A stretch of 64,000 nt of DNA from Amycolatopsis vancoresmycina (GTDB lineage Bacteria > Actinomycetota > Actinomycetes > Mycobacteriales > Pseudonocardiaceae), in assembly GCF_000716785.1 (NCBI RefSeq), contig NZ_JNYY01000007.1:124001-188000 (forward strand), in the 5' to 3' direction. How positions within the stretch are numbered: position 1 is the stretch's first letter; every line of letters starts with the position of its first letter. This document shows positions 17,379 to 25,286 of this stretch, piece after piece. A program made the translations under genes and the position numbers. The notes below the pieces were generated by a model. The model searched no databases. It was not told the DNA's origin and saw only the letters and a list, made by a program, of their open reading frames with translations.

Positions 17379-17609
17379 ATGGCCAGCGAAGTCGCAACGT
17401 TCTGTCCGCTGTGCGTGTCCCGGTGCGGGGCCACCGCCACCGTCGAGAACGGACGGCTGCTGGCGCTGAAGCCCTTGCCCGGCCACCCGACCGGGCAGGC
17501 GATCGACGTCTTCGAAGCCCAGGCCCGGACCGAGGAAGCCGGGCGGGTCGGCCGTGAGCTCACCGCGCTCAAGGCGTCGCTCGGCCCCCGGTGCGCCCGC
17601 GGCGGATGA
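17379..17609 (+). pseudogene. Molybdopterin oxidoreductase N-terminal remnant
   Basis: This 76-codon frame starts with a typical 4Fe-4S Mo-bisMGD domain entry: FCPLCVSRCGATATVENGRLLALKPLPGHPTG (cysteines spaced C-x2-C-x3-C). Full enzymes of this family are 650-1000 residues and supply a fourth Cys after the HP-motif; here the frame runs into unrelated sequence and stops. It has a GGGAGG ribosome binding site, so a short peptide may still be made. It is most likely a decayed gene whose remainder was replaced by the toxin locus. Its last 41 bp overlap the convergent putative immunity gene. Confidence 0.65.
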
Positions 17610-17988
17610 GGTCCTCCGGGATGTCGGCCAGCTCCGGCTCCACGACGTCCCGCAGCCGGCGCAGGTCCGGCTCCAGGGACGCGTCGCCGGGCCACGCCGG
17701 GTCCGGCTGCAGCGCTTCGGCGGCCTGCATCGCGACCCCGGCGTCGGCCGAGCGCAGCATGGCCGTCAGGATCGGCCAGCCCGCGGGCCCGCTCCCGGCC
17801 AGTGCGTCGGCCAGCTGCCGCTGGTGCCCGGGCGGCCAGGACGGCCACGTCTCGCCGAGCCACGTCCAGTCCGCGGGCTCCAGCTTCGCGACCAGCTCCG
17901 CCGCCCGCCCGGCGACGTCGTCCGCCCAGTAGTCGGGGTGGTAGTCGCGGCGGATCAGCCGCTCGAGGTCGTCCCGGATCACTTTCAC
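17569..17988 (-). CDS. Putative immunity protein for the EndoU-like toxin
   Basis: This 139-residue protein starts with a GTG overlapping the toxin stop by 4 bp (GTGA). It is acidic and Trp-rich (DWTWLGETWPSWPPGHQ) and then helical with a HEAT-like pattern (GWPILTAMLRSADAGVAMQAAEALQ), with no catalytic motif and no signal peptide. Small non-enzymatic proteins directly downstream of, and translationally coupled to, polymorphic toxins are typically their immunity proteins. I do not recognise the family; the assignment rests on context. Confidence 0.7.
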   Translation of the reverse strand: MKVIRDDLERLIRRDYHPDYWADDVAGRAAELVAKLEPADWTWLGETWPSWPPGHQRQLADALAGSGPAGWPILTAMLRSADAGVAMQAAEALQPDPAWPGDASLEPDLRRLRDVVEPELADIPEDLIRRGRTGGRATP

Positions 17989-20900
17989 AGCGTAAAGGCC
18001 TGTCCGCCGGTCGGGAACGACGAGGTGACCCGGCCGCTCGCGTCCTTGATGACGACCCAGTCGACGCCGTTGACCGTGCCGGTGTGCAGCGTGGCACCGT
18101 CCGTGGCTCGGGTCTGCCTCACGGGCGTGCGCGCCACCTGGTCCCCGGCGCTCAGGACGTCGGCGTCGGTCCAGCCGCGCGGGGCGAGGGTGCTCTTCTT
18201 CGGCGTCGAGAGCACCTCTGGCGGTCCGGGGTTGAGGACCTTCCGGAACTTGGCCACGACGGTCCCGTCCGCGTTCGTCGTGGGCGTGCCGACGATCCGG
18301 AAGTCGGGCGAGGTGAGGATCTCCGGCGAGTGGCCGCCGATGAGCTTGCCGCCCGAGTTGACCTCGCCGCGCAGGATCTTCGTGTCGATCTTCACCTGCG
18401 CGCGCACCTCGGCCTCGAACTGCGGCACCGAGTGGGGCCCCTCGCCGATCCGGTCGAGCACCCGCGCGATCCGGTCGGCTCCCGACCCGGCCGACGGCGC
18501 GGTGCCGGCCTCGCCGATGAGCCGCTCCAGGTCGGCCGGCTGGCCGGGCAGGGCCTTGAGGAACCGCTCGACCCGTGCGAAGTCCTTGTTGCACAGGTTC
18601 AGCACGCGCTGCAACGCGGCGCCGTCCTGGTTGGCCGGCGGCAGCAGCTTCTTCACGGCCGCGAGGTCGTCGGCGGTCAGCGCGTCGACGAACGCGCGGT
18701 CCATCCCGGCCCGCTCCAGCTCGACGGCGGCGTCGAGGGCGGCTTCGGCCTTGGCGACGTCGCCGCCCGCGTTGCGCAGGAACGCCAGCGTGCGGTCGGC
18801 GTCCCCGCCCGCCTTCCGGATCAGCTCGGCGGCCTTGGCGGCGTCGTCGTGGACCAGCGTGAGCAGCTCGTCGAGCTTGTGCCCGTCGTTGCCCACCGCC
18901 GGTAGGAGATCCTTGGCGGCGCGCAGCCGGCCGGCGGTCATCGCGTCGACCCGGGCCGGGGGCACGCCGGCGCGGCGCAGGTCGGCGGCCGCGTCGAGGG
19001 CCGCCTCGACCTTGGCGACGTCGCGCTCGGCCCACAGCAGCTCGATCACCCGCTCGGCGTTGCCCTCGGCCTTCCGGACGAGCCCGATCGCCCGGACGCC
19101 GTCCCCGCCGGCGAGGCCGGCCAGCTCCCGGAGCTTTCCCGTGTCGTTGCCGGTGAGGGCGAGGAGTTCTTCCAGCTTGGCGCCGTCGTTGCCGACGAGC
19201 CCGAGCAGCGCCTTGACCTCTTTCGCGTCGCCGTCGACCGCCTTGAGCAGGCGGCCGAGCAGTTCCTCGTCCGGCACGAGTTTCCGCAGCTCGGCCAGTT
19301 CGCCGCCGTCGCCCGCGAATTCGAGGCCCTTGAACCACTCGCCGAACCATTTCGCGATCTCCTCGCCGAAGACCACGGTGAGGATGTCGAACAGGGCCTC
19401 GCCGAACAGCTCGCCGCGTTCGAAGTCGGTGAGGCCGTCCTTGGTGAACGACTTGTACATCAGCCACAACGCGCGCAGCACGATCGCCGCGGCCGCCAGC
19501 AGGAGGAAGAAGGCGGCCACGCCGGCCAGCGCCTCCGCCACGGCGAGCACGAACCCGATCACGGCGAACACGGCGGCCAGCCCGCCGATGGCGTAGGCGA
19601 TGCCGATGACGACCGCGGCCACCACGAGCACGACCAGGACCACGGCGACGATCACGACGACGGCGATGGCGAGGGCCTTCAGGAACCCGACGACGACCCC
19701 GCCCAGCCACTTCAGGCCCCGCGAAAGCCAGCTCTCCTCTTCGATTTCCTTGGCGCGCTCGTCGATCTTCGCCGGGAGCTCGGTCACCTGCTTCCGCTCT
19801 TCGGCCAGTCCCCGGTCGACCTTGGCGGTGATCTCGGTCTTGCCCCGGCCGAGCTGGCCGGCCCAGTCGTTCCGGCTGCTGTCGACGGTCTTCTGGAGCT
19901 CGTCGCCGACCTTCGTGACGACGTCGCCGATGTCGGTTCCCGCCCGCCCGGCGCGGTCGTCGATGGCCCGCTTGGTCTCGGTGGCCGAGTTCGCGGCGGT
20001 GTCCGCGAAGCGCGCCGCAGCGTCGTTGACCGGCGTCACGAGCTGGGTCGCCTGGGCCGAAACCTGGGCACCGACCTGCGCCGAGCCGCCTTCGAAGGCC
20101 GTCTTGGTGTCGGTCGCGAACTTGCCCATCGCGGTGTCGAAGGCGTCGACGGCGGCGGTGAGGTCCCCTTCGGCGCGGTGGACGACGCGTTCGGCGGCGC
20201 GGCGGCTCACGCCGTCGAGCCGGCCGGCGACCTGCGTCGCGGTGTCGTCGAGCTTGCGCCGGGCGCCGGCGGCTTCGTCGTCGACCTTCCGCGTCGCGGC
20301 CTGCGCGGCGGTGTCGATCCCGCGCACCCCGGCGCCGGCCCCGGCCCGCACCTGCGCGGCGGCATCCTGGCGTTGCGCCCGCAGGTCCCGCTGCAGGTCG
20401 TTCGCCCGGGTTTCCAGCTGGGCAAGGGGTTCCCGGGCCAGCTCGGTGAGGTCACGGACGGCGGCGTCGCGCGTCCCCTCGATCTTCCGCCGCGCGTCCA
20501 CTTTGGACTCGCCGAACCTCGCGGCGCCGTCTTCGGCCTCCTTGCGGAACTTCGCGGCCAGCGCGCCGGCGTCCTGCCGCGCGGACGCGGCGAGGTCGGT
20601 CCCGTTCTTGGTGAGCTCGGAGGCCAGCTCGCCGGCCATTTCCCGCGCCTCGCGGCTGCTCAGGTCACCGCGTTTGCGCGGAGCGAGTTCGGCGGCCTTG
20701 CGTCCCCCGGCGGCGACCGCGTCGGCGGCCAGCACGCGCGAGGTGTTGACCGCGCGCTGGGCTTCTTCGGTCCCGAACCCGGTGGCGGCGGTCGCGTTCT
20801 CCCCGGCGGCGTCGCGCAGGGCACGCTGTTTCGCGGCGACGGTGTCGTCGAGGGCCCGGAGGCCGTTGTCGGCGGTCTCCCGCGCCGATTGGATCTTGGC

Positions 20901-21569
20901 GTCCCGCTGCCCGGTGATGGCGTCCCGGGCGTCGGTGAAGCTCCTGCCGACGGCGGCGATCGCGTCGGCGTAGGCGGTGTCGACCCCCCGGGCGTCCGCG
21001 TCGACGGCGTCGGTGAGCTTCAGTTTTTCGGCATCGGCGTACCGCCGGATTTCCCGTTTGCGCGCCTCGGCGCTCTCCCCGAGGCGGCCACGGAGAGCCA
21101 CGACGCGTTGCTGGAACCCGGCGAGAACGACCGAGGCGGGACCAGGCCCCTGTTCGGCAACGGCCGGCGGCTCCGGTGCTGCCTGCGCCGGTCCGGCGGG
21201 TTCCTGCACGGGCGTCTCGGCCGGCGCCTGGTCCACCACGGGCGCCGGGGGCGGCGGAGCTGCGGGTGCCGGGGGTGCCGGTGCGGGGGTCGCCGGTGCG
21301 GGTTCGGCCAGAGCGGGCTCCCGTGACGGCGCCGGAGGGCTCAGCGTGCCGGCTTCCTGCCGCTGCACAACGGGCATGAGCAGCGAAGCCGAAGCACGGT
21401 TGCCGGCGAGCCGCTGCAGCCCGAGGACGTGGGCGGGACTCAGGCGTGCGGCATCGCCGGGCAGCGCTGCGGGGACGTCGTCGGCGTGCCGACGTTCCCG
21501 GCTGCCTCCGGACCGCAGCTCCTGACCGGCAGCCGAGCTCTCGCCCTCAGCGGTCTCTCGCCCACCCAC
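17985..21569 (-). CDS. Polymorphic toxin with EndoU-like C-terminal nuclease
   Basis: This is a 1194-residue multi-part protein. LSPAHVLGLQRLAGNRA (about 44-59) is the short motif seen at the N-terminus of many actinobacterial DUF4157 and contractile-injection-system-associated proteins. Then come a Pro/Ala-rich linker (75-140), an Ala/Arg/Asp-rich helical region (about 150-615), hydrophobic helices (about 622-705), and helical repeats with GND/GGD turns (about 730-1000). The tail (1063-1194) resembles EndoU ribonucleases: GGHS (H1080), PKKST (K1124/K1125), GWTDADV, VNGVDWVVIKD and FPTG. The usual first His (HIL.GE) is Lys1064. The GTG start follows TAGCGT by 8 nt. Its likely role is an exported toxin cleaving target-cell RNA. 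Confidence 0.8.
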   Translation of the reverse strand: MGGRETAEGESSAAGQELRSGGSRERRHADDVPAALPGDAARLSPAHVLGLQRLAGNRASASLLMPVVQRQEAGTLSPPAPSREPALAEPAPATPAPAPPAPAAPPPPAPVVDQAPAETPVQEPAGPAQAAPEPPAVAEQGPGPASVVLAGFQQRVVALRGRLGESAEARKREIRRYADAEKLKLTDAVDADARGVDTAYADAIAAVGRSFTDARDAITGQRDAKIQSARETADNGLRALDDTVAAKQRALRDAAGENATAATGFGTEEAQRAVNTSRVLAADAVAAGGRKAAELAPRKRGDLSSREAREMAGELASELTKNGTDLAASARQDAGALAAKFRKEAEDGAARFGESKVDARRKIEGTRDAAVRDLTELAREPLAQLETRANDLQRDLRAQRQDAAAQVRAGAGAGVRGIDTAAQAATRKVDDEAAGARRKLDDTATQVAGRLDGVSRRAAERVVHRAEGDLTAAVDAFDTAMGKFATDTKTAFEGGSAQVGAQVSAQATQLVTPVNDAAARFADTAANSATETKRAIDDRAGRAGTDIGDVVTKVGDELQKTVDSSRNDWAGQLGRGKTEITAKVDRGLAEERKQVTELPAKIDERAKEIEEESWLSRGLKWLGGVVVGFLKALAIAVVVIVAVVLVVLVVAAVVIGIAYAIGGLAAVFAVIGFVLAVAEALAGVAAFFLLLAAAAIVLRALWLMYKSFTKDGLTDFERGELFGEALFDILTVVFGEEIAKWFGEWFKGLEFAGDGGELAELRKLVPDEELLGRLLKAVDGDAKEVKALLGLVGNDGAKLEELLALTGNDTGKLRELAGLAGGDGVRAIGLVRKAEGNAERVIELLWAERDVAKVEAALDAAADLRRAGVPPARVDAMTAGRLRAAKDLLPAVGNDGHKLDELLTLVHDDAAKAAELIRKAGGDADRTLAFLRNAGGDVAKAEAALDAAVELERAGMDRAFVDALTADDLAAVKKLLPPANQDGAALQRVLNLCNKDFARVERFLKALPGQPADLERLIGEAGTAPSAGSGADRIARVLDRIGEGPHSVPQFEAEVRAQVKIDTKILRGEVNSGGKLIGGHSPEILTSPDFRIVGTPTTNADGTVVAKFRKVLNPGPPEVLSTPKKSTLAPRGWTDADVLSAGDQVARTPVRQTRATDGATLHTGTVNGVDWVVIKDASGRVTSSFPTGGQAFTL

Positions 21570-21783
21570 GACTCCTCACGCTACGAGCGGCTCCGGAGCC
21601 ACGGCACGCGGAAGAAGGCGCCGGCAGGGGCAGATTTCCCCGCCCGAACGGGCAGCCGGCCGGGGGCTGCGGGCGGCCGTCCTAAGTGGAGTGAACTGCC
21701 CCGCGAGCTTCCCGGAGTGGCCGGGCCGCCGATGGGGGATTCGCCCTTGTGGAGACCAGGTGTGTTGTGGGGACACTCTAGAG

Positions 21784-23925
21784 GTGACCCGAGGACGAAG
21801 CACAGCAGGCCGGTGGGCGGTGCTCACCGGGCTCGTGGTCGTCGGCGCCGCCCTGGCCTGGTGGGTCTGGCAGGTGAGCGTGCTCGAGCCCGGCGAGCGC
21901 AGCAACGCCAGCGGGTACGGGCAGTTCGTGCTCGCGGCCATCGGATTGCTCGTCGCCTGCGCCGGTCCGCTGAAGGGGGCGATCACCGCCGGGGTGAAGG
22001 TCCCGCAGGAAGCCGACCTGGATCAGCTCGCCTCGGTCCTCCAGGAGGAGTGGACGGCCGCGGCCGACGAACGCTGCTTGCTCATCCCGGCGCCGCTGCC
22101 GATCAGGTGGCGCCGCTCGACGCGCGCGGTCACCGGTCCGGTCGCCGCAGCCGTGGGGCGGCCGAAGTCTTCGGTGCGCTTCGAACCGCTGCCGGGGCTG
22201 CGCGCGGTCACCACGGCACGGCTGCGCGAAGGGACCGGGCACGCGCTGCACGCGGTGTACGGCGGCCTCGCCACCGGCCGGGTGCTGATCCTGGGCGAGC
22301 CGGGTTCCGGCAAGAGCGCGGCCGCGATCCTGCTGCTGCTGGAGGCGTTGCGCTTCCGCGAGCAGGCAAGCCCCGGCGACCGGGCCCGGATCCCGGTCCC
22401 CATGCTGTTCACCCTGCACGAATGGGACCCCTCGGCCGAGACCGTCGTCGATTGGCTGTCGGTCAAGATCGCCCGCGCCTATCCGCAGTTCCGGGGCCGC
22501 GGCGGCACCGACCGCGTCACCAAGCTGCTGAAGAGCGGCTGCGTTTCGGTGTTCCTCGACGGGCTGGACGAGATCGCCGACCGGCTGCGTCCCCTCGCCC
22601 TCACCGCCCTCAGGCACGCACCGTTCCGGCTCGTGCTCCTCACCCGCACCGAGGAAGCGGTCACCGCCGCCGGCGCGGCACACCTGGTCGGCGCCGCCGC
22701 GCTCGAACTGCTGCCCGTCACCCCGTCCGACGCCTCCGCATACCTGCTGCAGCCGGTGGTGCACCCCCCACCCGAGGACTGGCGGAAGCTCACCGAGCAC
22801 CTGGTCCAGGCGCCGGACAGTCCCGTCGCGCAGGTGCTCGTCCTGCCGTTCATGCTGAGCCTGCTGCACGACGCCTATCCCGAGCACGGCGCCGACCGGG
22901 TCGACGAACTCCTCGACACGAGCCGGTTCCGCACGGTGGCCGATGTCGAGAACCGCATCCTCGACCGGGCGGTCATCGTGGCCTACACCCCGCAGCCCGG
23001 CCTTCCCCCACCTCGCTATTCACTGGACACCGCTTGCCGGACGCTCGGCTACATCGCCCGGCAGCTCGCCGAACAACGCACCCGGGACCTGCTGTGGTGG
23101 CAGATGGCCACCTGGACCACGTGGACCCGGCGGACCGGCATCGCCGCGCTGCTGGCCGGGGCCGTCGTCGCCGGCAGCCTGGGACTCGCCGGGTACCCGG
23201 TCGTCGGGGGCTTCGCCGGAATCGCCGTCGGAGCGGCCTTCTTCGCCATCGGCATGGTCGCACTGGGCGGCATCGGCGGTTTCATGTCCCACGGACCGGC
23301 CCGGCCGAGCTGGATCCAGCGCCCGTTCGGCCGCGAAGTGCTCAGGATCCGTACGCTCTCGCGAGGAATCTTCGGGGCGGTCAGCGGGGGAAGCGCCGCG
23401 ATCGTCGCGGGCGGACTCCTCGGCCGGCTCACCATCGGACCGTCCGCCGGCCTGCGGTTCGGGCTGCTCATCGGCCTGATCGGCGGGCTCGCCGTCGGGC
23501 TGGCGTTCGGGCTCACCCAAGCTCCGAGCCTGGACAAAGGCTCTCAAAGCCCGCCTGCCACCTACCGCCTGGACCGCAACACCGCGCTCTTCTTCATCTT
23601 CGTGGTGTGGCCCGGAGCGGGGCTGGTCACCGGCCTCGTCGCGAGCCTCGAACTCGGGCTCGGGACGGGTCTCGTCATCGGCCCGGCGCTCGGGATCCTC
23701 CTCGCCGTCTCGGGCACGGTCACGGGCGCGATCGGCACCAACGCCTTCCTCTCGCTGAACTTCTCCGCCACGGAACTCGCCGCGACCCGCAACACACCGG
23801 TACGCATGATGGCCTTCCTCGAGGACGCCCGGAGCAGGCACATCCTGCGCACCGTGGGGCCGGCCTACCAGTTCCGGCATGCGAAGCTCCACGACCACCT
23901 CGCGCGTTCCCCGGCGGCCGGGTGA
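21784..23925 (+). CDS. Membrane-anchored NACHT-type NTPase
   Basis: This 713-residue STAND NTPase has two N-terminal membrane segments (about 13-33 and 48-68), Walker A LGEPGSGKSAAA (G171-S178), Walker B VFLDGLDEIAD (about 256-266), the sensor segment LVLLTRTEEAV, and a C-terminal half with about six hydrophobic Gly-rich segments, ending in a short helical tail. NACHT proteins couple ligand sensing to oligomerisation, and several bacterial ones defend against phage. The GTG at 21784 was chosen because GACACT lies 6 nt upstream; a GTG at 21691 is possible. It is divergent from the toxin, with 214 bp between. Confidence 0.82.
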   Translation: MTRGRSTAGRWAVLTGLVVVGAALAWWVWQVSVLEPGERSNASGYGQFVLAAIGLLVACAGPLKGAITAGVKVPQEADLDQLASVLQEEWTAAADERCLLIPAPLPIRWRRSTRAVTGPVAAAVGRPKSSVRFEPLPGLRAVTTARLREGTGHALHAVYGGLATGRVLILGEPGSGKSAAAILLLLEALRFREQASPGDRARIPVPMLFTLHEWDPSAETVVDWLSVKIARAYPQFRGRGGTDRVTKLLKSGCVSVFLDGLDEIADRLRPLALTALRHAPFRLVLLTRTEEAVTAAGAAHLVGAAALELLPVTPSDASAYLLQPVVHPPPEDWRKLTEHLVQAPDSPVAQVLVLPFMLSLLHDAYPEHGADRVDELLDTSRFRTVADVENRILDRAVIVAYTPQPGLPPPRYSLDTACRTLGYIARQLAEQRTRDLLWWQMATWTTWTRRTGIAALLAGAVVAGSLGLAGYPVVGGFAGIAVGAAFFAIGMVALGGIGGFMSHGPARPSWIQRPFGREVLRIRTLSRGIFGAVSGGSAAIVAGGLLGRLTIGPSAGLRFGLLIGLIGGLAVGLAFGLTQAPSLDKGSQSPPATYRLDRNTALFFIFVVWPGAGLVTGLVASLELGLGTGLVIGPALGILLAVSGTVTGAIGTNAFLSLNFSATELAATRNTPVRMMAFLEDARSRHILRTVGPAYQFRHAKLHDHLARSPAAG

Positions 23926-23957
23926 ATTCCCGGCCGCCGGTTTCCGGTTCCCGGAAA

Positions 23958-24827
23958 TCAGGGGTGGTAGATTTCCTTGACCGTGGTGATCCGGTCGTCG
24001 CCGTTCACGCTGACCTGCGCGAGCACCGAATTCTTTTCCTGCAGCTGCCGGAGCAATTGTTCCTGGGTGCACGGCCCGTTGCCGTAGCCCTCGCCGTCGA
24101 TGGTGACCGATTCGGCCGGGCACAGGCTCGCCGCGCTGAACACCTTGCCGCCCGGCTGCAGCGGGAGGCGGTAGGTCTTGCCGTCCAGCGGCACGTACTG
24201 GCCGTTGTCCGGGCCGCCCGGCCGGCGGGTGACCAGCTGGAAGCGGACCATCCGCACCTCGGCGTCGTAGCCGGTGAACTGCACCGTCTGGGTGGTGTTC
24301 GGGAACTTGCGGACCGGCGCTGTGCCGGCCGCGGGCCTGGTCTCCAGCTGCAGGGAGCTGTTGGGCACGCCGCAGACGACGGCGCCCTGACTGCCGGCGG
24401 CTCCCGCCTGGCGGGCGCACGTCCATTTCCCCTGGACGTCGAGGACCCGCTCGCCGGGGCCTTCGGCCTGCGGCAGCTTCGCGTAGTACTCGGTGATGAC
24501 GGTGAACGCCTCGGTGCAGCCGGGCGAGGTGCCGTCGGTGGCGGCCACCGCGATCAGGTCCATCTTCGGCCGCCCGGGTGCCCCGACCTGACCGCCGAGC
24601 CGGCTGCAGTCGACGTCACCGTCCGACGCGGCACCCGCCGTGCCGGAACCACCGGTGGCCGCCCCCGGGCCACCCCCGGCCGGCGCCTGCTCCGCGGCCA
24701 CCTCGTCCTTCACCGGAGAACTGTTTCCGGCGACCGTGTTCCCACTGCACGCGGAAAGCAGAGTGGTTGCGGCCAACGCACCGGCAACGACGGCGAATTT
24801 GATTGTCTTCTTGGCGGCGAATTCCAT
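23958..24827 (-). CDS. Secreted lipoprotein of unknown function
   Basis: This 289-residue protein has a lipoprotein signal peptide (MEFAAKKTIKFAVVAGALAATT, lipobox LLSAC, lipidated C27), a low-complexity Gly/Ala linker, and a domain with several cysteines (VDCSRL, GCTEAF, WTCARQ, VVCGVP, LCPAES, GPCTQE) that could form disulfides outside the membrane. It shows no enzyme motif. The ATG is preceded by GAGGGG. It lies convergent with, and 32 bp from, the NACHT gene. Confidence 0.82.
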   Translation of the reverse strand: MEFAAKKTIKFAVVAGALAATTLLSACSGNTVAGNSSPVKDEVAAEQAPAGGGPGAATGGSGTAGAASDGDVDCSRLGGQVGAPGRPKMDLIAVAATDGTSPGCTEAFTVITEYYAKLPQAEGPGERVLDVQGKWTCARQAGAAGSQGAVVCGVPNSSLQLETRPAAGTAPVRKFPNTTQTVQFTGYDAEVRMVRFQLVTRRPGGPDNGQYVPLDGKTYRLPLQPGGKVFSAASLCPAESVTIDGEGYGNGPCTQEQLLRQLQEKNSVLAQVSVNGDDRITTVKEIYHP

Positions 24828-24984
24828 CCCCGTACCCCTCTCGCAGCTTTTCGAAGCTTTGTCTCCGAAGACGCCGGAAAGGGAATCAGGTTGTGCCGGG
24901 GGGCCGCCGTACCGCAGTGGTGCCCGAAGATCCGCCCCGGGCCGGCCGCGCGGGCAGACCTGGGCCGGGCTTCGCAACCCCGGA

Positions 24985-25257
24985 CTACGCGGGCGCCAGC
25001 CAGGGAGCCAGCAGCTCCTCCAGGTCGGCGTCCGACAGGGCACGCGGCCCGCCGTGGAACTCGTGCCAGCGTGCCGCGTCCCGCGCTGCCGTGTACTCGA
25101 CCTCGAACGCCCGCATGAGCACGTACATGAACGTCACCGAGCTGAACCGCTCACCCAGCAGCGTCCGCGCCTCACGGGCCACCTCGGTCGCACCACTGCA
25201 GTCGACGAGCTTCAACGATTCCGCAGCCGGGTCCAACAGGCTGGGGGCATACATCAC
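24985..25257 (-). CDS. Small protein of unknown function downstream of rlmN
   Basis: This 90-residue protein (VMYAPSLLDPAAES...) has no recognised domain. It is predominantly helical, with conserved-looking aromatic patches (SVTFMYVLMRAFEVEYTAARDAARWHEFHGG). The GTG at 25257 is preferred over the ATG 3 nt later because GGAG lies 8 nt before it. It starts 29 bp after rlmN on the same strand and is probably co-transcribed with it. It is cytosolic, with no signal peptide. Confidence 0.65.
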   Translation of the reverse strand: MMYAPSLLDPAAESLKLVDCSGATEVAREARTLLGERFSSVTFMYVLMRAFEVEYTAARDAARWHEFHGGPRALSDADLEELLAPWLAPA

Positions 25258-25286
25258 GACAGAATCTCCATAACCGAAACGAAAAA

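Noticed and set aside
17985..19710. Extension of the immunity frame upstream into the toxin region
   Set aside because: The frame stays open by GC bias but the translation is low-complexity; the overlapping GTG at 17988 is the sensible start.
21429..25118. A 1229-codon open frame on the plus strand
   Set aside because: It is antisense to the toxin and lipoprotein genes and out of frame with the NACHT gene; its Arg/Pro/Gly-rich translation is typical of shadow frames in GC-rich DNA and shows no domain.
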